From NCBI GenBank assembly GCA_963785065.1, contig CAWATX010000004.1, positions 744,001 through 808,000 on the forward strand: a stretch of DNA of 64,000 nt. Direction: 5' to 3'. The notes beneath the pieces are model-generated. The model saw nothing but the letters and a program-made list of their open reading frames with translations, was not told where the DNA came from and ran no database searches. Below, piece by piece: positions 34,758 to 42,801 of this stretch; positions within the stretch are counted from its first letter, which is position 1, and each line of letters begins with the position of its first letter. Both the position numbers and the translations under genes were made by a program. Origin of the DNA: CAVSRC01 sp963785065. Lineage in GTDB: Bacteria > Pseudomonadota > Alphaproteobacteria > Rhizobiales > Kaistiaceae.

Positions 34758-35690
34758 ATGGCGACACGACGCAAGGTCATCATCAGTTGCGCGATCACCG
34801 GCGCGATCCACACGCCGACCATGTCGCCCTACCTGCCCTACAAGCCGGAGGACATCGCCGCCCAGGCGATCGGTGCGGCCGAGGCCGGCGCCGCCATCCT
34901 GCACGTGCATGCGCGCAACCCGGAGACGGGCCAGCCCGACCAGACGCCGGAGGCCTTTGCCCGCTTCCTGCCGACGATCAAGGCGGGCACCGAGGCGGTG
35001 GTGAACATCACCACCGGGGGCAGCCCCTATATGCGGGTGGAGGAGCGGGTGAGGCCGGCGGCGACCTTCGCGCCCGAGCTTGCCTCGCTCAACATGGGCT
35101 CGATCAATTTCGGGCTCTACCCGCTGCTCGGCAAATACAAGGAGTTCAAGTTCGACTGGGAGCGGACGCATCTCGAAAACACGCGCGACCTGGTTTTCCG
35201 CAACTCATTCAAGGACATCGAGTACATCCTCAAGACGTGTGCCGACAACGGCACGCGCTTCGAGTTCGAGTGCTACGACATTGCGCACCTCTACAACCTC
35301 GCCCACTTCCTCGATCGTGGGCTGGTCACGCCGCCGCTCTTCGTGCAGTCGGTGTTCGGCATCCTCGGCGGCATCGGCACCCATGCCGAGGACCTGATGC
35401 ACATGAAGCGCACCGCCGACCGCCTGCTCGGCGACAGCTATCGTTGGTCGATCCTCGGCGCCGGACGGAACCAGATGCGGCTTGCCGCGATCGGCGCGGC
35501 GGAGGACGCCAATGTGCGCGTCGGGCTTGAGGATTCCATCTGGATCGCCCCCGGCGTGCTGGCGAAGTCCAATGCCGAGCAGGTCACCAAGATGCGTCAG
35601 ATCCTGGAAGGCATGTCGCTGGAGATCGCCACGCCCGACGAGGCGCGCACCATGCTCGGGCTCAAGGGCCGCGACAAGGTCGGGTTCTAG
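34758..35690 (+). CDS. BKACE (DUF849) beta-keto acid cleavage enzyme
   Basis: 310 residues. The family condenses a beta-keto acid with acetyl-CoA to give acetoacetate and a CoA ester. The zinc-binding HVH is at His49 and His51 (ILHVHARNP), with VVNITTGGSP and the C-terminal VRVGLEDSIW also typical. Next to a 3-hydroxyacyl-type dehydrogenase it would plausibly cleave 3-dehydrocarnitine to betainyl-CoA and acetoacetate. A separate betainyl-CoA thioesterase is not present here. It converges on the RND gene, eight bases away. Confidence 0.9.
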   Translation: MATRRKVIISCAITGAIHTPTMSPYLPYKPEDIAAQAIGAAEAGAAILHVHARNPETGQPDQTPEAFARFLPTIKAGTEAVVNITTGGSPYMRVEERVRPAATFAPELASLNMGSINFGLYPLLGKYKEFKFDWERTHLENTRDLVFRNSFKDIEYILKTCADNGTRFEFECYDIAHLYNLAHFLDRGLVTPPLFVQSVFGILGGIGTHAEDLMHMKRTADRLLGDSYRWSILGAGRNQMRLAAIGAAEDANVRVGLEDSIWIAPGVLAKSNAEQVTKMRQILEGMSLEIATPDEARTMLGLKGRDKVGF

Positions 35691-35698
35691 CCGTCACC

Positions 35699-38600
35699 TC
35701 ACGCGTGGTCTCCCCGCAGCACCACATAGATCGCCGGGATCACCAGAACGGTGAGCAGCGTCGACGAGGCGAGGCCGAAGAGCAGTGAGATCGCCAGGCC
35801 CTGGAAGATCGGGTCGGCGAGGATCACCGCTGCGCCGATCATGGCGGCAAGCGCGGTCAACAGGATCGGCTTGAAGCGGGTGGCGCCGGCCTCGAGCAGG
35901 ACGTCGAGCAGCGGCCGGCCGGGTTTGCGCGCCGTGCGGATGAAGTCGACCAGCAGGATCGAGTTGCGCACGATGATGCCGGCGAGCGCAATGAAGCCAA
36001 TCATCGAGGTCGCCGTGAACGGCGCATGGAACAGCCAGTGTCCGAGCATGATGCCGATGAAGGTGAGCGGGATCGGCGTCAGGATGACCAGCGGCACCTT
36101 GAACGAGCCGAACTGGGCGACGACCAGCACATAGATGCCGAAGATGGCGACCATGAAGGCAGCGCCCATGTCACGGAAGGTCACCCAGGTCACCTCCCAT
36201 TCGCCGTCCCACAGAAGCGTCGGGTGGGATTCGTCGTCGGGCTGGCCGTGCAGCGCGATCGTCGGCTTGGGCACATTGCCCCAGTCGGCATCCTTGATGA
36301 TCTTGTCGACGGCGAGCATTCCATAGAGCGGCGCCTCGTAGGCGCCGGCCAGCTCCGCGGTCACCATCTCGGCGGTGCGGCCATTGTGGCGGAAGATCGG
36401 ATAGGACGACTGCTCGCGCACGACGTGGACGACGTCGCCGAGCTCGACCACGCCGGTGCCGCCGGGAATGCTGTTGGCCGGGACCGGCAGGGCGAGCGAG
36501 CGCTCGTTGACGACGTTGTTGGCCTTGGACGCCGCAAGCACGATGGGGATGGGTTGGCGCCCCTCCCCGCGATGGGAATAGCCGACGGTCTCGCCGCCGT
36601 AGAAGCCGGTGATGGTGTTGTAGACGTCGCTCTCGTCGACGCGGTGATATTCGAGGTTGTCCTGGTCGACCTTGAGGCGGACGCGCTCGGTGCGCGTGCC
36701 GTAGGAGTCGTCGACGTCGACGACGAAGGGCACCTGCTGGAAGGCCTGGCGCACCTTGGCGGCGATGGCGCGGCGAGTGTCGGCGCCGGGCCCGTAGATC
36801 TCGGCAAGCAGCGTCGACAGTACCGGCGGGCCCGGCGGCGGTTCGACAACCTTGATCGAGGTGCCGGCAGGCGCGTCGATGCCCTTGAGGCGATCGCGAA
36901 TTTCCAGCGCGATGGCGTGGCTCTCGCGACTGCGTTCACCCTTCGCCGTCAGGTTGACCTGCGCGTCGCCCTGCCAGGGATCGCTGCGCAGATAGTAGTG
37001 GCGGACCAGGCCATTGAAATCGAACGGAGCCGCGGTGCCGGCAAAGGTCTGGAACGACTTGATCTCGGGGATTGTCGAGACACGGTCGACGGCCTCCTGC
37101 AGGACGCGGTTGGTGGCCTCGACCGAAGAGCCTTCCGGCAGGTCGGCGACGATTTGTAGGTGGTCCTTGTTGTCGAAGGGAAGCAGCTTGACCGTGACGT
37201 GCTCGGTATAGAGCAGGCCGAGCGAGCCGATGGTCAGCACGCCGACGATGGCCAGGAAAGTCCAGGCGCGCCCCTTGGTGGCGAGCACAGGACGGGCAAC
37301 GGCCATATAGGCCCTGCCGAGCATGCCCATATGGCCGTGATGGGCCTCGTGCTCGGCCGTGCCGGTCTTCCTCATCCGCATCATCAGCCACGGCGTCAGG
37401 ATGACGGCGACGAAGAAGGAAAAGAGCATCGCTGCCGAGGCGTTGGCCGGAATCGGGCTCATATAGGGGCCCATCAGACCGGAGACGAAGAGCATGGGGA
37501 GCAGCGCTGCGACCACGGTCAGCGTCGCCACGATGGTTGGGTTGCCGACCTCGGCGACGGCCTCCACCGCCGCCTGACGGTGGCTGCGCCCGTCATACAT
37601 GCCCCAGTGGCGGGCGATGTTTTCGATGACGACGATGGCGTCGTCGACCAGGATACCGATGGAGAAGATGAGCGCGAACAGGCTGACGCGGTTCAGCGTG
37701 TAGCCCATCATGCGTGAAGCGAAGAGGGTGAGCAGGATGGTGGTCGGGATGACGATGGCGACCACCACCGCCTCGCGCCAGCCGATCGAGAAGGCGACCA
37801 GGAGGACGATCGAGAGGGTCGCCAGGCCAAGGTGGAAGAGCAGCTCGTTGGCCTTCTCGTTGGCGGTCTCGCCATAGTCGCGAGTGATCGACATCTCCAC
37901 GTCTTCCGGGAAGATGCGGCCGCGGACGTCCTCGAGCTGCTTGATGACGCGCTCGGCGATGACCACCGCATTGGTGCCGGAGCGCTTGCCGATGGCCAGC
38001 GTCACCGCTGGCGCGCGCTCAAGCGTGCCGTCGGCCTTGCGCACCTCGGTGACGCGCGATTCCTTGGGCTGGGTGGCGAGCGAGATGGCGGCGACGTCGC
38101 GCACATAGACCGGGCGGCCGTCGCGACTGGTGATGAGGATATTGCCGATCTCGGGCAGCGTCTGCAGCGTCTGGCCGGCGACCAGCGCCACCTGCCCGCC
38201 GGCATCGCGGATCATGCCGGCCTGGAAGGAGCGGTTGGCGCCCTGGATCTTGCCGGCGAGCTGCTGCAGCGTGACACCGAACAGCGAAAGCTTCTCCGGG
38301 TCGGGCTCGACGCGAATCTCTTCCGGCTGATTGCCGACGATGTAGGTGAGGCCGATATCGGGCAGTTTGGAGACTTCGACCTGAAGCTCGCGGGCAAGCC
38401 GGGTCAGCCCGTTGGCCGTCCAGTGCACCGCGGCGCCGGGCTTCGGCGTCAGCGTGACGGTGACGATGGCGACGTCGTCGATGCCGCGACCGACGATCAG
38501 CGGCTCGGGGATGCCAACCGGGATGCGGTCCATGTTGGCACGCACCTTCTCGTGCACGCGCAGGATCGCCGCGTCGGCGCTGGTGCCGACGACGAAGCGG

Positions 38601-38893
38601 GCGGTGACCATGGCGCCGTCGTCGGTGGTCTGCGAATAGACGTGCTCGACGCCGTCGATGCTCTTGACGATGGTCTCCAGCGGTTCGGTGACCAGCTTGA
38701 CCGCATCCTCGGCCTTGAGTCCGTCGGCGCGGACATGGATGTCGACCATGGGCACCGAAATCTGCGGCTCTTCCTCGCGCGGCAGCGTGACCAGCGCGAC
38801 GATGCCCAGAATCAGCGCCGCCAGCAGGAAGAGCGGCGTCAGCGGCGAGGCGATGAAGGCGCTGGTCAGCCGCCCGGCAATGCCCAGCTTCAT
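35699..38893 (-). CDS. RND-family efflux pump, inner-membrane subunit
   Basis: 1064 residues, full length for the family. It has 12 membrane segments in the usual 1+5 plus 1+5 pattern. The first segment follows TSAFIASPLTPLFLL; LPREEEPQISVP marks the first periplasmic part; segment 4 carries the proton-relay pair in GILVDDAIVVIENIARH; a second-half RxxIL segment reads GIIVRNSILLVDF. It overlaps its adaptor gene by ATGA. No outer-membrane factor is encoded nearby. Substrate unknown. Confidence 0.95.
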   Translation of the reverse strand: MKLGIAGRLTSAFIASPLTPLFLLAALILGIVALVTLPREEEPQISVPMVDIHVRADGLKAEDAVKLVTEPLETIVKSIDGVEHVYSQTTDDGAMVTARFVVGTSADAAILRVHEKVRANMDRIPVGIPEPLIVGRGIDDVAIVTVTLTPKPGAAVHWTANGLTRLARELQVEVSKLPDIGLTYIVGNQPEEIRVEPDPEKLSLFGVTLQQLAGKIQGANRSFQAGMIRDAGGQVALVAGQTLQTLPEIGNILITSRDGRPVYVRDVAAISLATQPKESRVTEVRKADGTLERAPAVTLAIGKRSGTNAVVIAERVIKQLEDVRGRIFPEDVEMSITRDYGETANEKANELLFHLGLATLSIVLLVAFSIGWREAVVVAIVIPTTILLTLFASRMMGYTLNRVSLFALIFSIGILVDDAIVVIENIARHWGMYDGRSHRQAAVEAVAEVGNPTIVATLTVVAALLPMLFVSGLMGPYMSPIPANASAAMLFSFFVAVILTPWLMMRMRKTGTAEHEAHHGHMGMLGRAYMAVARPVLATKGRAWTFLAIVGVLTIGSLGLLYTEHVTVKLLPFDNKDHLQIVADLPEGSSVEATNRVLQEAVDRVSTIPEIKSFQTFAGTAAPFDFNGLVRHYYLRSDPWQGDAQVNLTAKGERSRESHAIALEIRDRLKGIDAPAGTSIKVVEPPPGPPVLSTLLAEIYGPGADTRRAIAAKVRQAFQQVPFVVDVDDSYGTRTERVRLKVDQDNLEYHRVDESDVYNTITGFYGGETVGYSHRGEGRQPIPIVLAASKANNVVNERSLALPVPANSIPGGTGVVELGDVVHVVREQSSYPIFRHNGRTAEMVTAELAGAYEAPLYGMLAVDKIIKDADWGNVPKPTIALHGQPDDESHPTLLWDGEWEVTWVTFRDMGAAFMVAIFGIYVLVVAQFGSFKVPLVILTPIPLTFIGIMLGHWLFHAPFTATSMIGFIALAGIIVRNSILLVDFIRTARKPGRPLLDVLLEAGATRFKPILLTALAAMIGAAVILADPIFQGLAISLLFGLASSTLLTVLVIPAIYVVLRGDHA

Positions 38894-39918
38894 GGCACGA
38901 GCACCTTGTCGCCGGCGGCAAGGCCGGTGAGGATCTCGGTCATCTCGGTGCCGTCCTGCTGAAAGGTCTGGCCGAGGATGACGGCGACGTCGACGGGCTC
39001 CTCACTGGCGTCGGCGAGGCGCACATAGTCGATGCCGTGGCGGATGGTCACCGCCGTGCTCGGCACGGCCAGCACCTGCCGGTGGGCGACGGGGACCCAG
39101 ACCAGCGTTCGCTCGCCGACGAAATAGGTGCCGAGGCCGTCGACTTCGACGTCGGCCAGAACACGGCCGTCGGTGATCTCGGGATAGATCTTGACCAGCT
39201 TGCCCTGGCGCGCCTTGGACGGATCGGGGCCGGCGCCGGTACCCATGTCGGGCGAGAGCACGCGCTCGCCGACCAACACCGTGCCGCCCTCGGCGATCTC
39301 GGTGGCGTGGCGCTCGGGCAGCGACAGGCGCAGGAAATAGCCGCCGCCGGCGACGGTGGCGATGGCGTCACCGGGCAGGACGACCGAACCCAGCGTCACC
39401 GGCACGGCGATGACGCGGCCGTCCTCGGGAGCGGCGGTGTCGCCCTCGGCGGCCTGCTGGGAGAGCACGTCGCGATTGGCCTTGGCGGCGGCGAGCTGGT
39501 TGGTGATGACGTCGACCTGGGTCTGCGCCTGGTCGAGCAGCGCCTTGGTGGTGGCGCCGGTATCGAACAGGTGCTTGGCGCGTTCCAGCGCGACCTGGGC
39601 GTTTTCGAGCTGCGAGGTGATCGCCTTGATGTTGGCATCGGCGGCGTCGATCTGGAGGGCGATCTTCTCGTCGACGATGCGGGCGATGACCTCGCCCTTC
39701 GTCACCTCGCTGCCCTCGGTGACAGTGATCGACGCAATGGTGCCGCCGATGCGCGTGCGCGCCGGCACGACATGGCGGCTCCTGACCTCGCCAAAGACGG
39801 CCTTGAGCTCGGCGATGCTCGACGGCGTGACGGTGAATTGGGCTGCGCCGGCGGCGTTTGCGGCAAGCACGGCAAGTGCGACAGCGGCCATCGCGACGAT
39901 GGCGGGGCGGGCCCTCAT
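38890..39918 (-). CDS. RND efflux adaptor (membrane fusion protein)
   Basis: 342 residues with a signal peptide to about residue 25. The biotinyl-lipoyl half-motifs are RIGGTIASITVTEGSEVTKG and GRVIAVPVTLGSVVLPGD, separated by a coiled coil of about 70 residues (NIKAITSQLENAQVALERAK). A beta-barrel and membrane-proximal part end in VLVP. It lacks a lipobox. It links the RND pump to an outer-membrane channel encoded elsewhere. Confidence 0.92.
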   Translation of the reverse strand: MRARPAIVAMAAVALAVLAANAAGAAQFTVTPSSIAELKAVFGEVRSRHVVPARTRIGGTIASITVTEGSEVTKGEVIARIVDEKIALQIDAADANIKAITSQLENAQVALERAKHLFDTGATTKALLDQAQTQVDVITNQLAAAKANRDVLSQQAAEGDTAAPEDGRVIAVPVTLGSVVLPGDAIATVAGGGYFLRLSLPERHATEIAEGGTVLVGERVLSPDMGTGAGPDPSKARQGKLVKIYPEITDGRVLADVEVDGLGTYFVGERTLVWVPVAHRQVLAVPSTAVTIRHGIDYVRLADASEEPVDVAVILGQTFQQDGTEMTEILTGLAAGDKVLVP

Positions 39919-39990
39919 GGGCAGACTCCGGATGTCGTGGGGCTGCCGGTTGCCGGCGGCCGGTGGATCAGGACGGCGATGTCTTGGGGT

Positions 39991-40197
39991 TCAGTGGCTG
40001 CTGGCGCTGTGCGATTTGAAGCCGCACCTGCCGAGGACGTGGGTTGCCGGGCAGACGCCGGTGAAGGCTGACTGGAACAGGCTTACGCCGACGAAGGCGG
40101 TGAGCAGGAACCAGTAGGGCGACAGGAAATAGCCGAGCGCGAGAGACACCAGAACCACCAGGCCAGCAACGGCGAAAACGGCGCGTTCGACGGTCAT
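39991..40197 (-). CDS. DUF2892 (YgaP-like) small membrane protein
   Basis: 68 residues from ATG 40197, chosen because GGAG sits 8 bases upstream; the ATG at 40203 is too near it. Two membrane helices are followed by GVCPATHVLGRCGFK, the Cys-Pro motif of DUF2892. The family is often found in BigR/SqrR-controlled sulfide-detoxification operons. It lies 72 bases before the RND adaptor and may head the same transcript. Confidence 0.88.
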   Translation of the reverse strand: MTVERAVFAVAGLVVLVSLALGYFLSPYWFLLTAFVGVSLFQSAFTGVCPATHVLGRCGFKSHSASSH

Positions 40198-40274
40198 GTT
40201 CATACTCCTGCGGATTTCAGGCGGCGCCGACGGCCGCCCATGAATGCGAATTGGTGGAATCGCCGGCAGTCCGC

Positions 40275-40317
40275 TTGCGTCTAGCATTCGAAAATTATAA
40301 ATTCAAGTTCATGAATG
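40275..40317. promoter_or_regulatory. AT-rich promoter/operator of the ArsR gene
   Basis: A plus-strand pair TTGCGT (40275-40280) and TATAAA (40296-40301) is spaced 15 bases. CATTC (40285-40289) and GAATG (40313-40317) form the ends of an inverted repeat, and ATTCA...TGAAT a second one, across the AT-rich core. This composition stands out in a GC-rich region. The transcript would start at or very near ATG 40311, so the mRNA may be leaderless and the operator may cover the start codon. Confidence 0.5.
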
Positions 40318-40670
40318 TGAAAGACATGATTCCGGCAAGCGACATGGCCGCCAGCCTGATGCGCAGCCTGTCGCATCCGCAGCGGCTGCTGGTCCTGTGC
40401 GCGCTGGGAAACGGCGAAATGTCGGTGAGCGAGCTGCGCAGCCTGCTCGGTGGCGTCGAGCAGGTGCCGATGTCGCAGCAGCTCATGCGGCTGAGAGCCG
40501 ACGGGCTGGTGGAATCGCGACGCGAGGGGACGACGGTGTTCTACCACATCGCCCGGCCGGAGGTTCTGCAGGTCATCCGGGCGCTGGAGAGCGCCTATTG
40601 CACGCCGGCGAAACTGCCCCAGCGCAGGAAAGAGAACGAACCGGAGGATAGCAGGCCGGCGCGCCGGTGA
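40311..40670 (+). CDS. ArsR-family repressor, BigR/SqrR-like with two cysteines
   Basis: 119 residues from ATG 40311. The winged helix has SHPQRLLVLCALGNGEMSVSEL in short form (helix 2-3), MSQQLMRLRADGLVESRREG and TVFYHIARPEV. Cys30 (VLCAL) and Cys97 (SAYCTP) are 67 apart and align with the persulfide-sensing pair of BigR, SqrR and YgaV, which are 66 apart; there is one extra residue in the loop GGVEQ. It probably represses the divergent DUF2892/RND genes and itself. The C-terminal 20 residues are charged and disordered. Confidence 0.85.
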   Translation: MNVKDMIPASDMAASLMRSLSHPQRLLVLCALGNGEMSVSELRSLLGGVEQVPMSQQLMRLRADGLVESRREGTTVFYHIARPEVLQVIRALESAYCTPAKLPQRRKENEPEDSRPARR

Positions 40671-40812
40671 CGGTCGCTGCGCGAGAGCGCCGCGCCACCC
40701 AAGGCGCACGGCCTCCGGAAGTGGCCGCGTTCTGATCGAGAACAAAGCCGCCTGGCGGGGACCGCGCTATCCTCCATGATGCGAATTGTCACCTAAATGG
40801 AGGCAGGCCGCC

Positions 40813-41319
40813 ATGAAGAGCGGTCCAGTGTTGTTTTTGGCGCTCATGGCCACGCTGGCGTTGAGCCAAATTGCGCAAGCGGGTGAGCGTCTCTTCTACC
40901 AGATCGAGGTCACCAATCCGGGCACCAAGAGCCAAGGGTGGACCGGCACGCTCTATGACCAGAACGGCAGCGCGATGGAGGTGCCCGCAGGGCAGACGGT
41001 GTCGACCGGTGCCGGCTCCTTCGAAAGCGTCAACTGCCAACTGCTCTTCATCCCCTGCGGCATGATCCATACCCGCATGGTCGCCTGGATGAAGACCCAC
41101 AACGGCAATGTCCTCATGGATTCGAACTGGACCTATCGGCTCTACGTGATCGCGGAAGGCTCGCGCAGCGAGGGCTGGCGCGGAGAGTTGCTGAATGACG
41201 GCCAGTCCGTACAGCCCCCGCCGGAGACCGCCAGCACACCGATGGGCCCCTTCCAGTGGAGCGACAGCGCCCAGATGTGGGGCGATCACGGCTGGTTCCC
41301 GGTCTCGTGGAGCAAATGA
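40813..41319 (+). CDS. Exported protein, unknown family
   Basis: 168 residues from ATG 40813 with a GGAGG ribosome site. The signal peptide ends near AQAGE. The mature part is about 145 residues, beta-rich and Trp-rich, with two related segments: KSQGWTGTLYDQNG (about residues 48-61) and RSEGWRGELLNDG (about 125-137). These look like an internal duplication. Two cysteines (NCQLLFIPCG) sit in the middle. I do not recognise the family. Confidence 0.7.
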   Translation: MKSGPVLFLALMATLALSQIAQAGERLFYQIEVTNPGTKSQGWTGTLYDQNGSAMEVPAGQTVSTGAGSFESVNCQLLFIPCGMIHTRMVAWMKTHNGNVLMDSNWTYRLYVIAEGSRSEGWRGELLNDGQSVQPPPETASTPMGPFQWSDSAQMWGDHGWFPVSWSK

Positions 41320-41376
41320 GCCGGCTCAGCCAGGAGCCCCCCGGTACGGCTGACGGCCGAAGGGCCCTGCCGCCGC

Positions 41377-42780
41377 TCAGCGGAGCGAGAGCCCCCTCCC
41401 CGGCGCCAGCACGAAGGGCGGCAGCCAGCCGGCGAGATTGCTGAAAGGCAGGACCTCGGGCTTCAGGCGGATGCCGAGCACGTCGGCCATGAAGGCGCGG
41501 CGGGCCGTGATGCGCTGCCATGCCGCAGGGAAGCGCTCGGCGAATTCGGCGCGGCCGTGTTCATCGAGGAGCGCGATGCCATCCTCAATATTCGACGTGA
41601 ACCACGGCGTGCCGGTCGCCGGGATGATGTCGAGCTGGAGCGCCTGGCCGGAGCGCAGCACCTCGCGGCTCCCCGGATAGATCGGCGTGTTCATCCATTC
41701 GTCGAGATGGATGAGGTGGCCGGGATTGAGCCCGACATTAAAGAAGGGGTCGCCGAGATGGTGCTTGACGAGCGCGTCCATTTCGCCGCCGGTGACGCCG
41801 ATGCCGATCGTCTCGTACCATTCGGCGGCGCAGGCGAAATAGGGCGCCGCCAGACGCGCGACATAGTCGCGGATCGCCTCGGGAAGGTCGCCGGCATCCT
41901 CGGCGACGAAGCCGGCGCGGGATGTGAGCGCGCCCCAGACACCATAGGCGACGGTAAACGGGTCGCCCAGCGCGATCGGCCGGTCGGCCGGACTGCCGAG
42001 GCCAAGCGCAGCGCGCTCCCCGGCCGAGAGCATCAGATGGCAGGAGAGCGGCAGGCCATTCGGGCGCGTGAGCGTCGCTGCTTCCGATTCGCGCATGCCG
42101 GGTTTCAGACCGAAGAGGACGCGCTTGACCGCTTCCGAAACATGGCAGGCGGCAAACTCGAAGGCGGCGAGTTGGTCGATCTCGTTCTCGGCGCGGAGCC
42201 CGGTGCTGGCGTGCATGAAGAGCGCCGTGGCGTTGACCACCGCGCCGCCCTCGCCCACCAGCCGGCGTAGCGTATCGACGATGAAGGCCGGGCTCTCGAT
42301 CCAGGTGTCGGGACGGGGCGTCTCGTGCGACCCGAAATACTTCCAGCCGGCAACGCCGACGCGCGACCCGCGCGCGATGCCGGCCTCGGCGAGCAGATCG
42401 GCGAGCGGCGGCGTCTTCGTCCGGTCCTGGCCGAGCAGGCCGAAGGGCGGATAGAGCCGCACATCGAGGGCAACCGGTGCAGTGCGGCCGGCGCCCTGGT
42501 TCTCCGGTCCGGCCAGCAACATCGGCGTGCCGCCCGGCACGAGGATGAGCAGCGCTTCCTCGAAGCGCGGGTCGAAGCCGGTCGCCCAGGCAAGATTGGC
42601 GAAATGCTCGCGATCGCCATAGACGATGAGCGCCATAAGCCCCGCTGCCTCGGCGGCACTGGCAAGCCGCGTCAGGCGGGCGGCATAGAGCGCCGGCGGC
42701 CCTTGCGGCCGCGTCTCGGGCATACCGAATTCGGGAAGCGTCGCCTCGATGAGGCGCACGTCAGCGGGGGAGCGGGTCAT
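41377..42780 (-). CDS. M24 (creatinase/aminopeptidase P fold) protein lacking usual metal ligands
   Basis: 467 residues. A creatinase N-like domain is followed by the pita-bread domain. The motif usually written DxG...D reads FTVAYGVWGALTSRAG here, so both aspartates are missing; the histidine (GHLIHLDEW) and last glutamate (SNIEDGI) remain and the other glutamate is Asp (QALQLDIIP). Metal-free creatinase has a similar pattern, so this may be a hydrolase of small amides rather than a peptidase. It starts 21 bases after the ASPIC gene and ends the sugar-transporter operon. Confidence 0.82.
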   Translation of the reverse strand: MTRSPADVRLIEATLPEFGMPETRPQGPPALYAARLTRLASAAEAAGLMALIVYGDREHFANLAWATGFDPRFEEALLILVPGGTPMLLAGPENQGAGRTAPVALDVRLYPPFGLLGQDRTKTPPLADLLAEAGIARGSRVGVAGWKYFGSHETPRPDTWIESPAFIVDTLRRLVGEGGAVVNATALFMHASTGLRAENEIDQLAAFEFAACHVSEAVKRVLFGLKPGMRESEAATLTRPNGLPLSCHLMLSAGERAALGLGSPADRPIALGDPFTVAYGVWGALTSRAGFVAEDAGDLPEAIRDYVARLAAPYFACAAEWYETIGIGVTGGEMDALVKHHLGDPFFNVGLNPGHLIHLDEWMNTPIYPGSREVLRSGQALQLDIIPATGTPWFTSNIEDGIALLDEHGRAEFAERFPAAWQRITARRAFMADVLGIRLKPEVLPFSNLAGWLPPFVLAPGRGLSLR

Positions 42781-42801
42781 GGCGGCCGGCCGGTGGAGCG
42801 G

